Shown one piece after another: positions 33,717 to 37,177 of a DNA stretch of 37,177 nt. This stretch comes from CAYTIB01 sp964437725. Its GTDB lineage: Bacteria > UBA8248 > JACPRG01 > G963555815. The stretch is taken from NCBI GenBank assembly GCA_964437725.1, contig CAYTIB010000069.1, positions 1 to 37,177 of the forward strand. The letters are read 5' to 3'. The position numbers and the translations under genes are program-made. The stretch's first letter is position 1. Every line of letters begins with the position of its first letter. The notes under the pieces are model-generated. The model ran no database searches, had not been told where the DNA came from, and saw only the letters and a list, made by a program, of their open reading frames with translations.

Positions 33717-34130
33717 TCACACAGAATTCCCCTTTCGGTAAGAAGCGCTGGATGTCGGAGTTTCCCATAGCTGAACTTCCAAAACGGGAAGTCCTTCAGA
33801 TTCCGCATAATCAAATATGATCTTACATATGTTTTCAGACGTTGGATTCAGCTCCATCTCGAATATCGGTTCATTGTGTTCTTTGAGGAGAGGAAGAAAT
33901 GGATCATCACTCCGCATCAACATGACATGATCAAAGTTTTTATCCACCCAATCCTTAATTGTTCTCTTTACTTCACCAAACTCACGAACAAATCCAGTTT
34001 CATCTAGCATCTCAGTTCCGAGTGTGACGAGAAGTCTGGCGCTATGTCCGTGCAGAGCTTTTGATTTTCCTTCATAGTCCATTAATCGATGGCCATAACA
34101 AAATTCAATCACTTTTGTAACCCTGTACAT
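33717..34130 (-). CDS. QueD/PTPS-family protein with Ser in place of the catalytic Cys
   Basis: This 137-residue protein is a 6-pyruvoyl-tetrahydropterin synthase/QueD homologue. The three zinc ligands are present: H14 (FCYGHRL), H27 and H29 (ALHGHSA). The catalytic Cys normally four residues before the HxH pair (C27 in E. coli QueD) is Ser here, S23, read directly from a TCA codon. The acidic-His segment KNFDHVMLM, the NPTSENICKIIFDYA motif and the C-terminal LWETPTSSA are retained. I choose the ATG at 34130, preceded by GGAG; an upstream ATG at 34142 would place that ribosome site inside the gene. It is next to a pteridine-reductase-like SDR and downstream of glnA. The preQ0-pathway QueD reaction seems unlikely without the Cys; another dihydroneopterin-type reaction is possible. 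Confidence 0.85.
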   Translation of the reverse strand: MYRVTKVIEFCYGHRLMDYEGKSKALHGHSARLLVTLGTEMLDETGFVREFGEVKRTIKDWVDKNFDHVMLMRSDDPFLPLLKEHNEPIFEMELNPTSENICKIIFDYAESEGLPVLEVQLWETPTSSASYRKGNSV

Positions 34131-34308
34131 AAAGCTCTCCAAATTCGAGGCAGGATAAGTAATTTAATGGTTTTCGGTGGGCAGACTACCTTCCCAAGTA
34201 CGATTTCTTCGATTATGTGCTTACTGGGTACAACCTAGCACCTCCACAAGCGAGCTGCCTGAATCAGCACGGACGATCTAGCATCAGCTCACTTTGGCAC
34301 ACAAAAGC

Positions 34309-35697
34309 CTAGAGTATCGGAAGATAATTCTCTAGTTCAAATTGTGAAACGTGAGAGCGGTAAGCGTGCCATTCGAGTCGTTTGTTTTCCAATAGCTTCG
34401 TGAAAACATGATCACCCAAACACACTCTTAGGAGATCGCTTTTTTCCGCTTCCTTGATTGCCTCATTTAAATCGGAAGGTAGCTGTCGAATACCTAGTTT
34501 TTCACGATCTTCCTTTGTCATCTCATAAGCGTTTCGTTCGACAGGATCATCCAATTTATATTTTCCCTTGACCCCCGCTAGTCCAGCGGCCAACATGGCT
34601 GAAAATGCCAGATAAGGGTTGCATGCAGGATCTGGGGAACGCAGCTCGATTCTTGTGGCTTTCTCACGGCCTGGCTTGTAAGACGGGACACGAACCAAGT
34701 CAGATCTGTTACGGATAGCCCAAGTTAGGTAGACAGGCGCCTCGTATCCCGGGACTAGGCGTTTGTAGGAGTTTACCCATTGATTCAGAACAATGTTCAC
34801 TTCCGGCATGTGACGCAAAAGACCGGCGATGTATCCTTTTGCCATATCCGACAAATAGCATTTGTCCTTCGGATCAAAAAACACATTCTTGGTGCCCTTG
34901 AACAGGGATTGATGGGTATGCATACCACTTCCATTTTCTCCAAACAGTGGCTTGGGCATAAATGTAGCGTACCATCCATGGGAAATTGCCGTTTCTTTGA
35001 CTACCAAACGATAAGTCATACAGTTGTCTGCCATAGTTAGGGCATCAGCATATCGCAGGTCAATCTCGTGCTGACTGGGACCTACTTCGTGATGGCTGTA
35101 TTCGACATCTATCCCCATTTCCTGAAGCGTCATCACGGCATCCCGGCGAAAGTTGCTAGCGGCATCCAGTGAGGTCATATCGAAATAACCGCCATGATCA
35201 AGGGTTTCCGTTCCCTCCGAATTTTTAAAGAGGAAAAACTCAAGTTCTGGTCCAACATAGAAAGTGAAACCCATATCAGCAGCTTCCTTAAGATTCCGCT
35301 TCAAAACGTAACGAGGATCGCCCTCGTAAGGAGAACCGTCAGCGTTAAGAATGTCACAAAACATCCGAGCCACGTTTCCTTTGGGGTCCATTCGCCAGGG
35401 TAACAGTTGAAATGTGGATGGATCCGCCATTGCCACCATGTCACTTTCGTCGATCCGAGCGAATCCTTGGATGGAGGAACCATCGAATCCTTGCCCTTCA
35501 TACAAGCTGGTTTCTAGCTCGTCGTAAGTGATAGCAAAATTCTTCAAGTTCCCAAGGATGTCCGTAAACCAAAATCGAATAAATTTGACATTATTTTCTT
35601 TGGCAACCCTCAACACATACTCGCGATCCTTCAACTTCCCTCCCTTCTTGCGCGGTGTTCGAGAACTAGAGAGAGAACGCCCATCGGTCTTGGCCAT
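34309..35697 (-). CDS. glnA: Glutamine synthetase type I (GSI-alpha-like)
   Basis: This enzyme makes glutamine from glutamate, ammonia and ATP. It has the beta-grasp signature FWFTDILGNLKNFAI and FDGSSIQGFARIDESDM, the metal-binding YVGPELEFFLFK, EVGPSQHEIDLRY, the ATP-site KPLFGENGSGMHTHQSLF, NSYKRLVPGYEAPV and RIELRSPDPACNPYLAF. The C-terminus ends LENYLPIL, and I do not see the NLYDLP adenylylation-site sequence of GSI-beta enzymes, so it resembles the feedback-regulated alpha type. The N-terminus has an extra basic, Ser-rich stretch of about 20 residues (DGRSLSSSRTPRKKGGK) ahead of the normal start, preceded by AAAGGGA. It lies 230 bases after a GlnR-like regulator on the same strand, with its own candidate promoter and operator. 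Confidence 0.97.
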   Translation of the reverse strand: MAKTDGRSLSSSRTPRKKGGKLKDREYVLRVAKENNVKFIRFWFTDILGNLKNFAITYDELETSLYEGQGFDGSSIQGFARIDESDMVAMADPSTFQLLPWRMDPKGNVARMFCDILNADGSPYEGDPRYVLKRNLKEAADMGFTFYVGPELEFFLFKNSEGTETLDHGGYFDMTSLDAASNFRRDAVMTLQEMGIDVEYSHHEVGPSQHEIDLRYADALTMADNCMTYRLVVKETAISHGWYATFMPKPLFGENGSGMHTHQSLFKGTKNVFFDPKDKCYLSDMAKGYIAGLLRHMPEVNIVLNQWVNSYKRLVPGYEAPVYLTWAIRNRSDLVRVPSYKPGREKATRIELRSPDPACNPYLAFSAMLAAGLAGVKGKYKLDDPVERNAYEMTKEDREKLGIRQLPSDLNEAIKEAEKSDLLRVCLGDHVFTKLLENKRLEWHAYRSHVSQFELENYLPIL

Positions 35698-35725
35698 TGA
35701 AAGTCCCTTTCTTCTTTAAAAACGG

Positions 35726-35751
35726 TTACGAGAAGGGTTCTCAACTCGTAA
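35726..35751 (-). promoter_or_regulatory. Nested inverted repeat upstream of glnA, candidate operator
   Basis: TTACGAG (35726-35732) and CTCGTAA (35745-35751) are exact inverted copies with a 12-base spacer. A second repeat, GAGAA/TTCTC (35730-35734 and 35738-35742), sits inside it. It overlaps the predicted -10 of glnA. A distant similarity to actinobacterial GlnR boxes (an AC-n9-AC spacing on the - strand) is visible but not exact. Confidence 0.45.
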
Positions 35752-35773
35752 ACTCATTACTGAAACCTGTCAA
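35745..35773 (-). promoter_or_regulatory. Predicted glnA promoter with strong -35 and weak -10
   Basis: On the - strand TTGACA (35768-35773) is perfect. After 17 bases comes TACGAG (35745-35750), a poor -10. A weak -10 is common in activator-dependent promoters. The start codon is 48 bases downstream of the -10. Confidence 0.4.
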
Positions 35774-35927
35774 AACAGATCAAACCCTTAGGCATATACA
35801 CACAATAGAAGTCCTGATTATCAGCCACCCCTATTAATTAAACTGCGGGCTCTTTAGATGCTAGGGTAAATGGCAAATGTTTCGAGAGTATTAAGAGAAA
35901 ATTAAATCGATATTAAATACCATTATC

Positions 35928-36659
35928 TCAACCAACAAACTTATACCCTACACTACGCACTGTTCGGATAAATTCCCTATCGACCCGCTCAAGCTTCATC
36001 CGCAAGCGTCTAATATGTACGTCGACCGTTCGGGTTCCACCCAAGTAATTCTCACCCCACACGTACGCCAATAATTCTTCCCTGGTAAACGTCCGACCCG
36101 GGCGTGTTAAAAGATATTTCAAAAGTTCATATTCGCGAAACGTCAAATCCAGTGGCTCTTCGCCCAAACGTATTTCATATCGATCCTCGTCTACCTTAAG
36201 AATCGGGCGAGGCTTCCTTGCAGGAGAAAATTGACCTCGCAGTCGAACCCCGGAAACAAAAGACCCTGCCTTAACGTCAGGCAGACTGTGTCTGAGGGCA
36301 TTTTCTACCCTAAAGCGCAAATCCGCACCTCTGATTGGCGTAAGCACCACCTCATCCACCACAAAAGGGCTCTTCAGTCGATCTAGCGATTTCGCGTCCG
36401 AAAGCAGAAGGATAGGAAGTCCGAATTCTTCTCGATCGCCAGAAAACAGATCGGCGTAATCCCTACCATCAATTATCAGAAGAGAGATATAAGGATTGAC
36501 AGGGTACATTCGATCTAGATGCTCTCGTTTGTGAAGCAGGGAGGCCGTTCGAAGAACTCGAATGTCGAGGGATCGCAGATGCCTATTCAGTTTATCAGCC
36601 AACCGGGAATCCCGGCTCAGAAGAAGAGCTTTTATTTTCCTCTTATCCATCGGGATCAT
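35928..36659 (-). CDS. GlnR-like orphan OmpR-family regulator with degenerate receiver
   Basis: This 243-residue protein has a receiver-like domain (1-125) and an OmpR-type winged helix (about 152-243). The receiver lacks the acidic pair normally found after beta-1 (ALLLSRDS instead of a DD pair), keeps an Asp at D64 (LLIIDGRDY), and has T107-P108 where the conserved Lys-Pro is expected (VVLTPIRG). This pattern, and the segments LIIDGR, DLTFREYELLKYL, PGRTFTREELLAYVWG and YLGGTRTVDVHIRRLRMKL, resemble actinobacterial GlnR, a nitrogen regulator that works without classical phosphorylation. No histidine kinase is nearby. It lies directly upstream of glnA, co-oriented, with an inverted repeat at the glnA promoter. 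An ordinary PhoB-type regulator is the alternative; the degenerate receiver and glnA neighbour favour GlnR. Confidence 0.85.
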   Translation of the reverse strand: MIPMDKRKIKALLLSRDSRLADKLNRHLRSLDIRVLRTASLLHKREHLDRMYPVNPYISLLIIDGRDYADLFSGDREEFGLPILLLSDAKSLDRLKSPFVVDEVVLTPIRGADLRFRVENALRHSLPDVKAGSFVSGVRLRGQFSPARKPRPILKVDEDRYEIRLGEEPLDLTFREYELLKYLLTRPGRTFTREELLAYVWGENYLGGTRTVDVHIRRLRMKLERVDREFIRTVRSVGYKFVG

Positions 36660-36754
36660 CCCGAACCAGTTAAAGTCAAAGGGGACTACCTATATCATGA
36701 TAGGTTTGTAGCTCTCTTCGGCGCAAGGGAAGTAAGCTGGGCCTACTCAGAGTT

Positions 36755-37177
36755 ATGAGCGGACACTATTCCATCTTGTCGGACCGAATGGACAATGATA
36801 TCATCGCCCGGCTTTCTCCCAGCGACGGATACAGATTGGGAAATTGCAAATTTTCGTTCAACGTCGGAGGAAAACAGTCAGGGGTGCAAAACAGAGTATT
36901 GATCCGAAAGATATGTATCATCCTGTTTGTCCTCGGGGTTTTGCGCTTCCTTTACGGGGGCATCTACTCCCCTGTCCGTCACTTGACCGGAGATTTTTAC
37001 TCCGCATTTCCCGCCCCTTATGTCGAGGTGTATCAACCAACCTTACTTCAGAACAACATATTCGTCGATGGCCATGTGAGCGTCCGAGGTGATTGGAGCT
37101 ATGGACCTGGTTTTCATCTCCTCACATTTCCACTGACACTTCTATCAGCCTATCGGATAATTGACACGGTTACGCTC
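36755..37177 (+). CDS. Membrane glycosyltransferase-like protein, N-terminal part (3' end outside window)
   Basis: An open frame from ATG 36755 runs to the window edge (141 codons) without a stop. About 50 hydrophilic residues are followed by a membrane segment (KICIILFVLGVLRFLYGG), a periplasmic-type loop (RHLTGDFYSAFPAPYVEVYQ, then VRGDWSYGPGFH) and the start of a second helix (LLTFPLTLLSAYRI). The GDFY plus YGP pattern resembles GT87/DUF2029 mannosyltransferase-like proteins that use polyprenyl-phosphate sugars. The gene is divergent from the GlnR-like regulator. The first ATG has only a weak CAGAG upstream; a GTG at 36889 just before the membrane segment is an alternative start. The family call is moderate because most of the protein is missing. 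Confidence 0.6.
   Translation, partial: MSGHYSILSDRMDNDIIARLSPSDGYRLGNCKFSFNVGGKQSGVQNRVLIRKICIILFVLGVLRFLYGGIYSPVRHLTGDFYSAFPAPYVEVYQPTLLQNNIFVDGHVSVRGDWSYGPGFHLLTFPLTLLSAYRIIDTVTL

Noticed and set aside
36844..37092. 82-codon frame near the right edge
   Set aside because: It overlaps, in another frame, the longer open frame from 36755 that has membrane segments and glycosyltransferase-like motifs.

Overview
The window is chromosomal housekeeping DNA of moderate GC content, with dense, short-spaced operons on both strands. I see no insertion sequence, prophage, CRISPR array, rRNA or tRNA gene. The organism is probably a diderm bacterium from a poorly sampled lineage. A TonB-like protein and membrane glycosyltransferases argue for an outer membrane. 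Yet several gene orders are ones best known from Firmicutes-type genomes: rny-ymdB, tmk-holB-ricT-metG-tatD and hrcA-grpE-dnaJ-prmA-rsmE. It also has HemQ (coproheme pathway), a GSI-alpha type glutamine synthetase and a GlnR-like orphan regulator. I cannot name a phylum from sequence alone.

Layout. (1) 1-1661, + strand: the 3' end of RNase Y, then a YmdB-type phosphodiesterase. (2) 1694-7877, - strand: tmk, holB, ricT, a previously hidden 47-residue Cys-containing ORF, metG and a TatD/radical-SAM fusion, mostly overlapping or closely spaced. (3) 8170-9515, - strand: a Mut7-C RNase-like protein and an endonuclease III-family glycosylase. (4) 9599-14564, + strand: hrcA-grpE-dnaJ, a terminator, then prmA-rsmE. 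dnaK is absent from its usual place between grpE and dnaJ. (5) 14673-15467, - strand: an RNase Z-like metallo-hydrolase. (6) 15779-18104, + strand: groES-groEL with a perfect CIRCE operator, a good promoter and a strong terminator. (7) 18261-24786, + strand: TonB-like protein, gpsA, a PAP2-phosphatase/glycosyltransferase fusion, a polyprenyl-phosphate glycosyltransferase and hemQ. (8) 24820-32000, - strand: EF-G, split transketolase (N then C subunit), a large HEAT-like protein of unknown function, a possible small ORF and an inositol-phosphate cytidylyltransferase-like enzyme. (9) 32114-36659, - strand: GlnR-like regulator, glnA, a QueD/PTPS-family protein, a pteridine-reductase-like SDR and a methyltransferase. 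(10) 36755-end, + strand: the start of a membrane glycosyltransferase-like gene cut by the window edge.

How the genes fit together. HrcA should repress groESL through CIRCE; its own operon shows no CIRCE. The PAP2/GT fusion and the GT2 enzyme share a 4-base start/stop overlap and look like a lipid-linked sugar donor and transfer pair. The GlnR-like protein lies directly upstream of glnA, and a nested inverted repeat overlaps the predicted glnA promoter, suggesting local nitrogen control. The QueD-like protein (Ser in place of the catalytic Cys) and the PTR1/FolM-like SDR suggest a pterin function other than queuosine synthesis.

The best candidates for something undescribed are the 47-residue ORF coupled to ricT, the Cys-to-Ser QueD homologue with its pteridine-reductase neighbour, the GlnR-glnA unit in an apparently diderm genome, and the 583-residue HEAT-like protein.
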